Shown: piece after piece, positions 35,477-44,777 of the stretch
How the letters are laid out: every line of letters begins with the position of its first letter
Numbering within the stretch: position 1 is the first letter of the stretch
From: Monoplex corrugatus
Taxonomy: Eukaryota; Mollusca; Gastropoda; Littorinimorpha; Ranellidae
Length of the DNA stretch: 58,237 nucleotides
Assembly: GCA_030674185.1 (NCBI GenBank)
Contig: CM060315.1
Span: 91,003,950-91,062,186, forward strand
Direction of reading: 5' to 3'
The notes under the pieces: model-generated
The model's database searches: none
Seen by the model: only the letters and a program-made list of their open reading frames with translations
What the model was told of the DNA's origin: nothing
Translations under genes and position numbers: made by a program

Positions 35477-35538
<62 letters not shown>
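35160..35538. repeat. (TG)n microsatellites
   Basis: TG runs at about 35160-35400 and 35478-35538 are split by a short unique segment. Confidence 0.97.
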
Positions 35539-35563
<25 letters not shown>

Positions 35564-35753
35564 TGCGCGTGTGTATCAAATAGGCAGAGAGAGAGAGAGA
35601 AAGAGAGAGACAGAGATATGGGGGGAGAGAGAGAGACAGACAGATAGATAGATAGACATACAGAGATAGAGAGAGAAACAGACAGAGAGAGACATGGGGA
35701 AAGAGAGAGGGAGAGTGAAAGAGAGAATGAGAAAGAGAGAGAGAGAGAAAGAA

Positions 35754-35786
<33 letters not shown>

Positions 35787-35789
35787 AGG

Positions 35790-35817
<28 letters not shown>
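35539..35817. repeat. (GA)n tract at the 3' flank of LINE element 3
   Basis: Imperfect GA/GAAA/GACA repeats directly abut the 3' tail of the 6-kb LINE. A second (GA)n run abuts its 5' end at 41850-41872, so the insertion site was inside a GA microsatellite. Confidence 0.95.
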
Positions 35818-35821
<4 letters not shown>

Positions 35822-35835
35822 TGAAACTGAAACTG

Positions 35836-35841
35836 TTTATT
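35836..35841 (-). promoter_or_regulatory. Polyadenylation signal AATAAA of LINE element 3
   Basis: The minus strand reads ACAATAAACAG directly before the AGTTTC repeats that end the element. Confidence 0.6.
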
Positions 35842-36623
35842 GTCATTACCCGAAAAGGTCTTTTGACAAGGGGGATAACAATTTTCCAGTAGTGCGACAC
35901 ATAATCCACTCTTTGTATGTGCGCAAATTCTTCACACATAATCCAAAAAAATATCGAACATCCATTCCTTGAACAGTCGAACATATTCAAATCATATATA
36001 ATAAACAATCATCCATTTTACCACTACTACATAATGCAAAGAAAACAACAACAAAAAATATCAGAACAGTGTTCCCACATTCAGGCCAATAATTTGTCTA
36101 GGTTTAGACAAACCAAAATCTTTTTCACACACCCACACCCACTCACACGCATCCATATACGCTCACACGCGGGCGCGCGCTCGTGCGCACACACACACAC
36201 ATCAAAACTGTAATATGATGAAACATCTGGGCTAGACCACCCAAACCTTACATTTAGTGATAATAATATAATCTTCACATAACTGCCCCAAAATACTCTG
36301 TTAACAAGGGACATCACTATGCCTTTTATTTATTTGTTTTTTGGTTTGTTTGTTTTTTTTTGTTTTTGTTAACATGTATAGTAGACCCTTAAGTGTCTAT
36401 ATACCCTTTCAATATCCACTTCTAACATATTCTACAAATATACCATTATTTTCATATTATTAGCTACTCTTAAATTATCGGCAAACAAAGCAAAATAAAG
36501 CAAATGAAAACAGCTCTTTACAAAACAGAGTCTATAATAAAGCGGCTTCTTTTGGAGTTAACGTGATATAGCCCACATCAGTCAAAAGAGATTAAATTAA
36601 TCCCAGTATGATATTGTCTAGCA

Positions 36624-39600
36624 CTATTGTCGGGCTTGTAAGTGTTTATGTCTTATTTTTTGTGCTTCCGCAATGTATAGTGCCACTGATTTGATTATGA
36701 CTTCGTCATCAGATGACAAAATAGATACAACATCTTGTCTTTTGGCCATGTCGGATTCAAAAACTTTGCATTTTCCACGTATTGTGTCAAAAATTTGGCA
36801 TTGGAATAAAAAGTGTTTTTCATTATCGACATTGTTTCCACATAAGGGGCAAGGATATACTGTGGACGTCCCAGGTTGAAACCAATTTTTATTTGCATTG
36901 AAACCAAGTGTTCTTAATCTAAATCTTGCGTAATTAGTTCTTTGCCATTTATCCGTAACAACACTGAGATATTTTTCGGTTTGAAAAACATCTTTAAATG
37001 AGAAGAACCAACTATATTTTTCTTTGTTTTCCATATCTGAGTGCCAATTTTGTTTAAACGAACAAATAAGCCTGTCTTTAAATTCATTAATAAACTGACA
37101 CTCATTTCCTACTCCCTGGGACAACCACACGATTCCAAACCCAAGTTCTGATAAAGCCTTTTTTACCTGATAGGCCCAGTTCTGTTTTCCTATTTCCATT
37201 TGAGTAACCATCATTTCATATGCCTGTTTACATAACCGAGATTGTGGAAGCCTTAACAATTTCAACCAGTATTTAATACTCTTCACAAAGGTTCTAATGT
37301 ATAAAGGATATCTTCCAGTTTCTCCATATAAAACAGTATTAGAAGAGTGAATTGGTACAGCCAAAAAACGTTTTATAGCATATGTATGCACTTTTTCCAT
37401 ATGTGGATTTACAGTAAGACCCCATACTTCAGCTGCATATGTAAGTAAAGGTTCTATCTGTGTATCAAACATTTTCCAATATAAATTACAATCAATAGAA
37501 TTGAGCTTCCGTAAGGATTTTAGAATTTCAATAACACCTTTTTTCCCTTTATTACAAGATTCTTCCCATGCATAATTTAAACTTAATTTTGTCGAAAATA
37601 TTATTCCTAAGTATTTATAAGAATTAACAACTTTAACCTCGTTAATTCCATAGAACCATTTTTCGTGTTTTGATAAATGTCCACCCTTCCTGAAAATCAT
37701 AATATTAGTTTTATCCATGTTAACTGTTAAAGCTAGTCGATCCGATTCTTCCTTTAAGACATTTAACTGGTTTTGTAAGCCTTTGACTGTACCAGAGAGA
37801 AGAACAACATCGTCTGCAAACAGCAATAGGAATATCTCAATAACCCCAGGGATAATTTGAATGCCATGCCTGCCTTTTCTTGACAGTTCCACTGCTAATT
37901 CATTAATGAAAAATGAAAACAATTGAGGACTCAATTGACACCCCTGTTTCACTCCTTTAGGGCATTCAAAATAATCTGAATATACACACTTCTCACGCAC
38001 GCATGCAAATACTGAGTTATAAACTCCTCTTAGGGCCATATATAATTTTCCATTCACACCACTTTTACGTAATATATTCCAAAGATTATTACGATTCACA
38101 GAATCGAATGCCTTCCTAAAATCCACAAATGCAACATAAAGTTTCTTATTTAAAAGTAAATGCTTCTGCACAAGGGAGTAAAGTGTGAAAATATGATCAA
38201 TTGTACTGTATTTTGCTCTAAATCCAGCTTGTTCTTCAACTATTTTCTCTTCTTTTTCTGCCCACTTTGTTAATCTCTTATTCAAAATATATGTATAAAC
38301 TTTACTCACTATACTTGTTAGAGCGACTCCTCTATAATTATCTGGATTATTCACATCTCCTTTTTTATGAATTGGGATTATTATGGACTTTGCCCATTCT
38401 GACGGAAAAATGCCATTATCAAAAAGCTTGTTACATAAATGGACAAGGAAATCAATTACATTAGCATTTGCATGTTTTAACATTTCGCTGATTATTTGAT
38501 CTGGTCCTGCGCTCTTTCCTGCTTTCAAATGCCTGATACTCGCAGTCACTTCTTCTTTAGTTATAGGCTCATTGAAAAGGGGCTCAAAATTATTTTCTTC
38601 CTCTACTATATTACTCTCTTGTGCAGTATTTCCCCCGATATCATTGAAAACACTGCAGAAATGATTGTACCATTGTTCAATAGAGATTTCATTGTACACA
38701 AAGGCCTTTCTATTAACAGATCTTATTATTGACCAGAATGTCCTGGAGTCATTGATGGAATCTTTGAGTGTTCTTATTTTCTTATCTTCGTATTCCCTTT
38801 CTTTCGTTTTCCTTAGTTTAACATACTCTTTTCGTGATATGACATATGCTTCTCTTTTTTCTTTTTTTTCTTTTTCTGTTTTGCATCTCTGGAATCTTTT
38901 CAGTAGCCTCTTAACTTCTTGTTTCTTTCTTTCACATTCCTTATCAAACCAATCATTCTGTTTCTTTTGTCCTTGTCTCACTGTTCGTACCATACACGCA
39001 GCTGCCCCGCATAAAGCCTTAGTAAACTGCTCCGAACTGTCATTCACATTATAATCTAACAAACCGAAAGCTGTCTGTAGACAATTGTTGAACTCAGAAC
39101 CATCAAGCTCTTGTACAAATAAACTTGCTAATTCTTCAGACCATACAATTTTTTCTTCCCCTTGTTGTCTTGCACTTTCTACATATGTATGATTATTTCC
39201 CCTTTTCCATATTACCTCAACAGGTAGATGCCATGAATCAACACAGTTACCTACCCGTAAATCAAAGCATGAGACCAGATTATATGGAACAAGAAAATAG
39301 TCAATCACACTACACCCGTTTGGAGACACAAAAGTGTATTCACCCTCTGTATCTCCATCACAAAAACCATTCAAAATAACCATATCCAACATGAAACATA
39401 AGTTCAACAATGTTTTGCCAAAACTATTCACAGTTTCATCTTTAGAACAACGTACATCACATTCATTATACATCCTGTCATACTCAATGTCTTCCAAATA
39501 AGTAGTCATGTCTTCAGGCGCAAACTGTTCGTGACCTGTTCTAGCATTGAGATCTCCCATAATTATAAAATGTGTTTTTTCTTTTTCAAACTGTTGTAGC

Positions 39601-40007
39601 ATTAATTCTTCCAGCATCAAGATCCCATCTTTAATTAATGTTTCGTTATATCTAGGGCTTCCTTCTGGCGCAACATAGCATGCAATCAAAATCAGATCTT
39701 TGTCTAAATCAAATACATTTTTGTTTACTCTGATGGCAATGGTGTTATCATAATCTAACATTATTTCTTTCACACAATTTTCTAAAGTTTTTTTCACCAA
39801 CAATAAAACTCCACCCGAATTCCTGCCATGGTGTGACAATTTCTTAGCTGGAGCGTAAAACTTCAAATAATCAGTGAACAAACAGCTGAAATCAAACGAA
39901 GTATCAAGAAAACATTCAGTAAGACAAACAAAATCAAATTTTGTTACATAATTTATGAAGGAAACGTTCTTCAATTTACTGTACAAATTTTCAACGTTGT
40001 AATTCAA
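36624..40007 (-). CDS. LINE ORF2: EEP endonuclease, reverse transcriptase, C-terminal Cys/His motif
   Basis: The ORF has 1,127 codons with no break, and the frame is open from 40040, right after the ORF1 stop. Residue numbers count from 40007. The endonuclease has NYNVENL at 2-8, CLTECF with Glu31, GDLNARTG at 151-158, IDYFLV at 235-240 and a last motif DSWHLPV at 257-263, in place of the usual SDH. A Lys/Glu-rich linker covers 345-420. The RT carries AGKSAGPDQI (496-505), GFRAKYSTID (595-604), VAFVDFRKAFD (625-635), GVKQGCQLSPQLF (685-697) and FADD at 730-733. The C-terminus has CPLCx8HFLFQC (Cys1053, Cys1056, His1065, Cys1070), a likely nucleic-acid-binding zinc motif. Codon 1 is TTG, and the first ATG is codon 83, inside the endonuclease. 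Expression by readthrough of the upstream TAG is inferred. Confidence 0.93.
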   Translation of the reverse strand: MNYNVENLYSKLKNVSFINYVTKFDFVCLTECFLDTSFDFSCLFTDYLKFYAPAKKLSHHGRNSGGVLLLVKKTLENCVKEIMLDYDNTIAIRVNKNVFDLDKDLILIACYVAPEGSPRYNETLIKDGILMLEELMLQQFEKEKTHFIIMGDLNARTGHEQFAPEDMTTYLEDIEYDRMYNECDVRCSKDETVNSFGKTLLNLCFMLDMVILNGFCDGDTEGEYTFVSPNGCSVIDYFLVPYNLVSCFDLRVGNCVDSWHLPVEVIWKRGNNHTYVESARQQGEEKIVWSEELASLFVQELDGSEFNNCLQTAFGLLDYNVNDSSEQFTKALCGAAACMVRTVRQGQKKQNDWFDKECERKKQEVKRLLKRFQRCKTEKEKKEKREAYVISRKEYVKLRKTKEREYEDKKIRTLKDSINDSRTFWSIIRSVNRKAFVYNEISIEQWYNHFCSVFNDIGGNTAQESNIVEEENNFEPLFNEPITKEEVTASIRHLKAGKSAGPDQIISEMLKHANANVIDFLVHLCNKLFDNGIFPSEWAKSIIIPIHKKGDVNNPDNYRGVALTSIVSKVYTYILNKRLTKWAEKEEKIVEEQAGFRAKYSTIDHIFTLYSLVQKHLLLNKKLYVAFVDFRKAFDSVNRNNLWNILRKSGVNGKLYMALRGVYNSVFACVREKCVYSDYFECPKGVKQGCQLSPQLFSFFINELAVELSRKGRHGIQIIPGVIEIFLLLFADDVVLLSGTVKGLQNQLNVLKEESDRLALTVNMDKTNIMIFRKGGHLSKHEKWFYGINEVKVVNSYKYLGIIFSTKLSLNYAWEESCNKGKKGVIEILKSLRKLNSIDCNLYWKMFDTQIEPLLTYAAEVWGLTVNPHMEKVHTYAIKRFLAVPIHSSNTVLYGETGRYPLYIRTFVKSIKYWLKLLRLPQSRLCKQAYEMMVTQMEIGKQNWAYQVKKALSELGFGIVWLSQGVGNECQFINEFKDRLICSFKQNWHSDMENKEKYSWFFSFKDVFQTEKYLSVVTDKWQRTNYARFRLRTLGFNANKNWFQPGTSTVYPCPLCGNNVDNEKHFLFQCQIFDTIRGKCKVFESDMAKRQDVVSILSSDDEVIIKSVALYIAEAQKIRHKHLQARQ

Positions 40008-40040
40008 AAAGGACCACTGGTTTGGATGGCCATGCCTGTC

Positions 40041-40043
40041 CTA
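40041..40043 (-). other. In-frame TAG separating ORF1 and ORF2
   Basis: ORF1 ends AGA AAG CCA TAG. The following GAC AGG CAT GGC and later codons run in the same frame through 11 codons into ORF2 without another stop. The two ORF starts (41732 and 40007) differ by 1,725 bases, a multiple of three. The stop is either a programmed readthrough or reinitiation signal, or a single mutation in a fused ORF. Confidence 0.85.
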
Positions 40044-41699
40044 TGGCTTTCTGGAAGTACCGGAACGCAAGCTCCTGTTGCCAAGGTTACCGCCTGCTCC
40101 TCTGCCGCGGGCCGTGCTTGTTGACGTCCGTCGCGGTTGGCTGCCCATGCTCACCCTCTCACCCGTCTGTCGGTCTGCCGCAGGACTGCCGCGTGATGCA
40201 CGTGCGTCCGTGTCTGTAAGACGCCCGGTGTCATGCCCCTGGGAACTCCTGTTGGCGTCACGCTGAAGCTCGGCCCGGTTTGCACGTGAGATGACAGGCG
40301 GGGAAGAGGAGGAGGAAGGGGAACCACCACTCGCGACTCTGCCCCCGTTAGAGGTGACAACTCCTCTCGTCATCTCCCCATCTTGAGGGGGGTCCCCACC
40401 AGCGACTTCATCCCGCCGATTGGTGAAGGTGGGCGTGTCTCTCACGTCGGAAGAGGAGGTGTGTTTAGGTTGTAAGTCTGAAACTGTGTCACCACTCACA
40501 ATCTGAGCATAAGATCGCTGTTCTGGTGGTCTTGGTCCAATCACCAATTGTCCCTTTTGGAAGTATGCTCTTTTGCCTTCACTACGTGCTCTTGCAACGA
40601 TTTGTGCCTGTGTTCTTGTTAGGTCGTTTGCGACCCTGATACCTTTCACATCTAGTTTTCGTCGTATGTCTCTGTTTGTAATAATCAGCATTTTGTCTCT
40701 CCACCTGGTGAATTTGACTATCATTTGTTTGGGTTGCCCTTGTCTTGTCTGTCCAGTTCGATGTGCTCGTACGATGTCATCAGTAGTCCAGACTTTAGGG
40801 TCGTCAATACTATTGAGAACGTCAATAACTGCGGTAGCACATGAGTCAAACGTTTCCCTAGATTCTTGCTGAGAAATCCCGAAAAAACGTAAATTATCTC
40901 TTCGTGAAAAATCTTCTAACCTGTCTGTGTCTGACTTTAATTGGGCAACATCGTGTCTCATATCCCTGATTGTCTCTGTGAGTTGTTGTATTTCCTCTTT
41001 CTCATCATTAGATTCCTGGAACAGGTGTTGTATGTCGCCACTCATATCTGTCACTGTCTCCGTCAGGTTTCTGTGATCTTTCTCCAGTCTGTTGCACCTG
41101 TTGTTGATTTCCTCACATCGTTCTTTCACTTGACGTAGCTCGTCTTTGATCTCTCCAAGATCATTCCTTATCAATTTGGTTTGCTCAGAGAACTGTTGCT
41201 GCATCACTTGCATGAGTCTGTCAACCATGTTATCATTTCCGTCCTCTGTGTGTGTGGTACTGTCAGTGATAGGGCCGGGATTTGTCTCTATGTCACCGCA
41301 GAGGAGCAGCCTTCTCACGCAAAACACGATGTGCTGCACGCACACGGCCGAGAAAAGCAATGGCACGTGCATGGCTACCTGACATACACCGTCGGTGACA
41401 CATATCTCCTCTTCTGCCCCCAGTCTTGTTCCTTTTATTTTTTCTTGTTCAGCTTGTCTTGCCATTTTAAATGACAACATTTCATGTGCATTACAAAAGA
41501 AACTGTCAATGAATGTCACAAATGCAATAAATACCACAAAGGCGACAAGAATATCCAAAGATGACCAGACTGTGTTATTGACACTGGCCTTGCTCACCTG
41601 TACGCACCTCAAACTTTTTCGAGCACACCTTCTTGACCCAGATTTGAAATGTCCACAGAAAATGCCGATAGCAGCTCTCCACACTTCAATGCCCACCAT
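40041..41699 (-). CDS. LINE ORF1: hydrophobic leader, 2A motif, coiled coil, RRM-like domain
   Basis: I choose the first ATG, at 41699-41697. The frame is open from just below TGA 41783-41781. Numbering from 41732, residues 57-80 form a hydrophobic stretch (LDILVAFVVFIAFVTFID) and 125-145 a second one. They run into GDIETNPGP at 146-154, a canonical 2A-type ribosome-skipping motif. Residues 170-272 are heptad-rich and form a probable coiled coil. Residues 273-400 match an L1-type ORF1 RRM/CTD (RLEDFSRRDNLRFFGI, DDIVRAHRTG, MIVKFTRWRDKMLII). The tail from 420 is Ser/Arg/Gly-rich and basic, probably disordered and RNA-binding. Skipping at 2A would release a short hydrophobic peptide and a soluble nucleic-acid-binding ORF1p starting at Pro. 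Confidence 0.9.
   Translation of the reverse strand: MVGIEVWRAAIGIFCGHFKSGSRRCARKSLRCVQVSKASVNNTVWSSLDILVAFVVFIAFVTFIDSFFCNAHEMLSFKMARQAEQEKIKGTRLGAEEEICVTDGVCQVAMHVPLLFSAVCVQHIVFCVRRLLLCGDIETNPGPITDSTTHTEDGNDNMVDRLMQVMQQQFSEQTKLIRNDLGEIKDELRQVKERCEEINNRCNRLEKDHRNLTETVTDMSGDIQHLFQESNDEKEEIQQLTETIRDMRHDVAQLKSDTDRLEDFSRRDNLRFFGISQQESRETFDSCATAVIDVLNSIDDPKVWTTDDIVRAHRTGQTRQGQPKQMIVKFTRWRDKMLIITNRDIRRKLDVKGIRVANDLTRTQAQIVARARSEGKRAYFQKGQLVIGPRPPEQRSYAQIVSGDTVSDLQPKHTSSSDVRDTPTFTNRRDEVAGGDPPQDGEMTRGVVTSNGGRVASGGSPSSSSSPPVISRANRAELQRDANRSSQGHDTGRLTDTDARASRGSPAADRQTGERVSMGSQPRRTSTSTARGRGAGGNLGNRSLRSGTSRKP
41271..41294 (-). other. 2A-like ribosome-skipping sequence (DIETNPGP)
   Basis: The codons GAC ATA GAG ACA AAT CCC GGC CCT read Asp-Ile-Glu-Thr-Asn-Pro-Gly-Pro, which fits the D-x-E-x-N-P-G-P consensus exactly. 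It is preceded by RRLLLCG, which provides the usual Leu-rich upstream context. Such motifs are known from trypanosome and several animal LINEs. Skipping occurs between Gly and the last Pro. Confidence 0.92.
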
Positions 41700-41849
41700 T
41701 TTCCTGCACTGTCTCTCACATGGGACTATCACTGAAGCACTGCACAGGATAGCTGTTTGATACAGATCATCAAAACACTGTCATGGAGAAAAGTATACAC
41801 AGCAACTCAAAACAGCTGCTATTCGCCGCCATTACCCAGCATGCCCCCC

Positions 41850-41872
41850 GAGAGAGAGAGAGAGAGAGAGAG
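41850..41872. repeat. (GA)n tract at the 5' flank of LINE element 3
   Basis: A perfect GA run follows the GGGGGG start of the element. It matches the GA tract at its 3' end and is taken as the other half of the split target. The 217 bp after it hold nothing recognisable. Confidence 0.93.
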
Positions 41873-42089
41873 CATCGGATGTGAAACAAAGGTGTTATAA
41901 AAAGAGACCGCTGGTATGATCAAGCGATTCGTGAGGAATTGATTGCCTCAGCTGCCATATCTATTACGGCTAATTTGACACGAACATGGTGTTTACTTGC
42001 GTTGTTATTGGGTGTGCTTCTACAGTTTTGTTCTCCTGTGAAGAAGCGTGACTAGAAAATATTTGTGATAACACGCTTGCACTGAAGAA

Positions 42090-43205
42090 GAAGCTTTTGT
42101 CACCTTCATAGGCTGTAACAAAACATTTGACAGCGTCATTCATCTCCACCTGTTCAACATAATGGTCAAAATAGATTTTTCCAAACTCCTCGTTGCATTA
42201 ATTGCCTCACGATATCAAGACCAAAAGGCTATACAGTTAGATAGAACAATTAGAAATGTTAATTCTTCAACATCCACAGGGGAGTTAGACAAGGTTGTAT
42301 CCTCTCACCGTATCTGTTCAACATTTATACAGAACAAGTCATGAGAGATGCTGACACAGAAGGCTCGCACATAAAGACGGGAGGAAAAAAATCTTACAGA
42401 CCTGTGCTATGCCACTGATATTGTGCTGTTAACAGACAACATTACCAGCATAAAAAGAATTCTATACAGGGTGATGCAGCAGGCAAAAAGACTGGCCTAA
42501 ACTTGAATGCCAAGAAAAAAACGTGCTACATATCAAAGGCAAAGACATTGAAAACAATTGTGACATCTTAATTAACAAAGTTCCTTTAGGAAATGTTAAG
42601 GATTTCAAATATTTTAGTTCTGTAAAAGCTGATGATGCAACCTGCTCCAGAGACATCCAAATAAGAATTGGAGTGGCAAATCAAAAAATGGTCCACTTAA
42701 CAACATGTAAAAAGACAGAGGCATACCAAATGGCCTGGACGTTAGACTTTTAAAATGTTTGATTTGGCCAGTCATGATTTATGGCTGCAAAGCCTGGACT
42801 CTGAGATAAACTGATTGCAGAAGAATTGAGGCAGCAGAAATGTGGTTTTATTGGAGACTACTACGTGTCAAATGGACAGAGAGAAGAACTAATGAAAGTG
42901 TCCTGGAAGAACTTGATACCACCAGAAAACTACTTGCAGACATCGACAAGAGAAGACTAAAAACATGGGCCATGTGTCATGCAGCAAGAACACAGACCTC
43001 ATGGCACTCGTCTTTCAAGGAAAAACAGTGGCAAAAAGGAAAAAAAGGCAGACCTCCAATCTCACACATCGAAAACATAACCAACATCAGTGGCCTAAAT
43101 ATTCAAGAAATTGTCCACAAAAGTCAAAACAGAGCAGCCTGGAGGGAGATGGTGGTGTCTAAGTGTGCAGCGGCCAACACGAAACCAGGTGACGCTGACA
43201 GGTGA
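42090..43205 (+). mobile_element. Diverged RTE (BovB-group) remnant
   Basis: Broken plus-strand frames show HRGVRQGCILSPYLFNIYTEQ near 42275, a decayed catalytic box near 42405, LNAKKKTCYISKAK near 42500, then IYGCKAWTLR near 42777, RIEAAEMWFYWRLLRVKWT near 42825, GRPPISHIENITNISGL near 43050 and AAWREMVVSKCAAANTKPGD, ending at TGA 43203-43205. It is the opposite strand and clearly older than the (ATG)n-tailed copies nearby, with many stops. The endonuclease is missing. Confidence 0.8.
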
Positions 43206-43467
43206 GAGGTTAGTACATAGTCTTTAGGTTATGTCTCAACACGTGTTTGCAACACCAGATGCCAACATAATGCAGTTGATAGATTGGAGATTTGCACAAA
43301 TTCAACAAGGGCTACATTTGCACTCAGTTACAATTAAGAGTATTATGGACGACAAGCTCGATACTTTTCAGGCCAACATTTCATAGTTCTTTATGGTTGT
43401 TTGTAAACTAAAGAAATGCGTTCAAATGAACAAAGAAAAATACTGCTGAGCTGAAATACTACAATAC
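43206..43467. other. Unassigned sequence between RTE copies
   Basis: Nothing is recognised. If the receptor fragment at 44104 was split by the RTE insertion, its other half would be expected here, but no such protein reading is visible. Confidence 0.45.
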
Positions 43468-44103
43468 AACATCATCATCATCATCAGCCGCATGGCTTGG
43501 CGACCATGGACTTCCATCCATCTCTATCTCTCATTGCCCCTATCATCTCCCCCACCCTCCTCATCCCCAGCCACTCTGCAAGTCCGTCCAGCATTCTCTC
43601 CCGGGGTCTACGTGGTGCTCTCTTTCTCTCCAGCTTTCCCGTTGTGACGAGGTGTCCAAATCCCCCTTCCTCATAAAATGACCTATAACTGTTGCCTGTC
43701 TTTTCCTAATCTTCCTTATGAGTGATCTACTTGTGTCTGCCTCCATCAAGACTGCCTCGTTTGTTTTCTTTGCTGTCCATGGAACTCTCAACATTCTTCT
43801 TAGAAACCACATCTTGGCTGCCTCAATCTTGCTCTGGCTTTGCTTGCTGACTGTCCACGCCTCGCATCCGTACAACAGTATTGGTTCTATACAACATACA
43901 AGGACTCTCTTTCTGGTGTTAATTGATAGGCATTTGTTGGTAAGAATGCTTGTCATCTTCTTGAATGCTGTTTTGGCTTGGCCGATTCTGCCAGCTATTT
44001 CCGTTCCCAGGCATTTGAACTTATTAACTTGTGTCATGGTTGTGCCATTTGCTGTTATTTTGCATGAGGGGATTTCATGTTTTTCACTGATCACCATGAC
44101 TTC
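43468..44103 (-). mobile_element. BovB-like RTE, copy B, 5' truncated
   Basis: From 44103 the minus strand reads MVISEKHEIPSCKITANGT, then (with a short deletion) AGRIGQAKTAFKKM, CCIEPILLYGCEAWTVSKQ, AAKMWFLRRMLRVPWTAKKT and RSLIRKIRKRQATVIGHFMR, the thumb and C-terminal part of a BovB-type RT. A frameshift follows near 43660. The 3' end is an (ATG)n tail, seen as CATCATCATCATCATCAG at 43469-43486. Its truncated 5' end lies directly against a GPCR coding fragment. Confidence 0.88.
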
Positions 44104-44297
44104 TGATGACCTTGGCTGGTGTTGGTGTGTCAGACAAACTCAACGTAACTATGGCTACATTCATATTCCCCCTCAGCTCTGCACTTTACCCAGTGTTGTA
44201 TTGGTGGAGTAGAATGCAGAACAGACAACAACAAATGATAGAACAACACTTAGTACAGGTATTGAAAGCACGGTTACCATATTCAAAGCCAGATTAA
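44104..44297 (+). pseudogene. GPCR C-terminal fragment (TM7 and tail), receptor of the LGR/GRL101 type
   Basis: The frame to TAA 44295-44297 reads LAGVGVSDKLNVTMATFIFP, then LSSALYPVLYWWSRMQNRQQ and a short basic tail. It aligns with the TM7 region of the receptor at 51802-54624 (LALAGVPVPGEVNVALTVFV, LPLNSALNPFLYTFNTL) in register. The NPxxY-type motif is changed to YPVLY. Everything before TM7 is missing: an RTE copy abuts its first base. It is probably the last piece of a second, dead receptor gene on the same strand. A short ORF by chance is possible, but the motif register argues against it. Confidence 0.65.
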
Positions 44298-44777
44298 TGT
44301 GGACTATCGTTAACTACCACAATCAGAAATGCACACATATCAACCCAACATTTATGTTATACCTCTCTATCTCTGTCACCATTCTCTAAAATTATAGAAC
44401 GAGTGGTAGACCTGGTGACTAAAACTTTTTCAGTTTCCTTAGCCTCAGCTGACATCCACATCTGGATGACACGGTGACACAAAACAACTGAAAATCACGT
44501 TTATTTTTCAGCATTTCAGCAGCAAATAATTCAGTCATACATACATAAACATATCCTAAAACATATCTATCCATCTATGTATGTATGTATGTATGTATGT
44601 ATGTATGTATGTATGTATGTATTATGTATCTATGTATCTATGTAGAACATTAGATAAAAGATTCATTCATTCATTCCACAAAACATTACAAATATGTAGA
44701 AATTTTGAGAAATTACTACATAAATCTTTTGAAAATACATTTAGTCATGCCTAATGCATCATTCTGTGTAATTTCAT
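44298..44777. other. Unassigned, with (ATGT)n microsatellite at 44563-44645
   Basis: It follows the receptor fragment and could include its 3' UTR. The only structured part is the ATGT/ATCT tetranucleotide run. Confidence 0.6.

Larger units (their letters stand above)
35818..41849 (-). mobile_element. Complete 6.0-kb LINE (element 3) with 2A motif, both ORFs open
   Basis: This minus-strand element has a ~150-bp 5' UTR starting near GGGGGGCATGCTGGG at 41849, ORF1, a single TAG, ORF2, and a ~790-bp 3' UTR (35836-36623) with a polyadenylation signal and a terminal AGTTTC x3 tail. Neither ORF has a frameshift or internal stop. Both flanks are (GA)n, so a target-site duplication cannot be told from the repeat. 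The domain set (coiled coil/RRM ORF1; EEP, RT and Cys/His ORF2) suits the CR1/L2/Jockey supergroup, but the exact clade is unresolved. It may be recently mobile. Confidence 0.92.
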
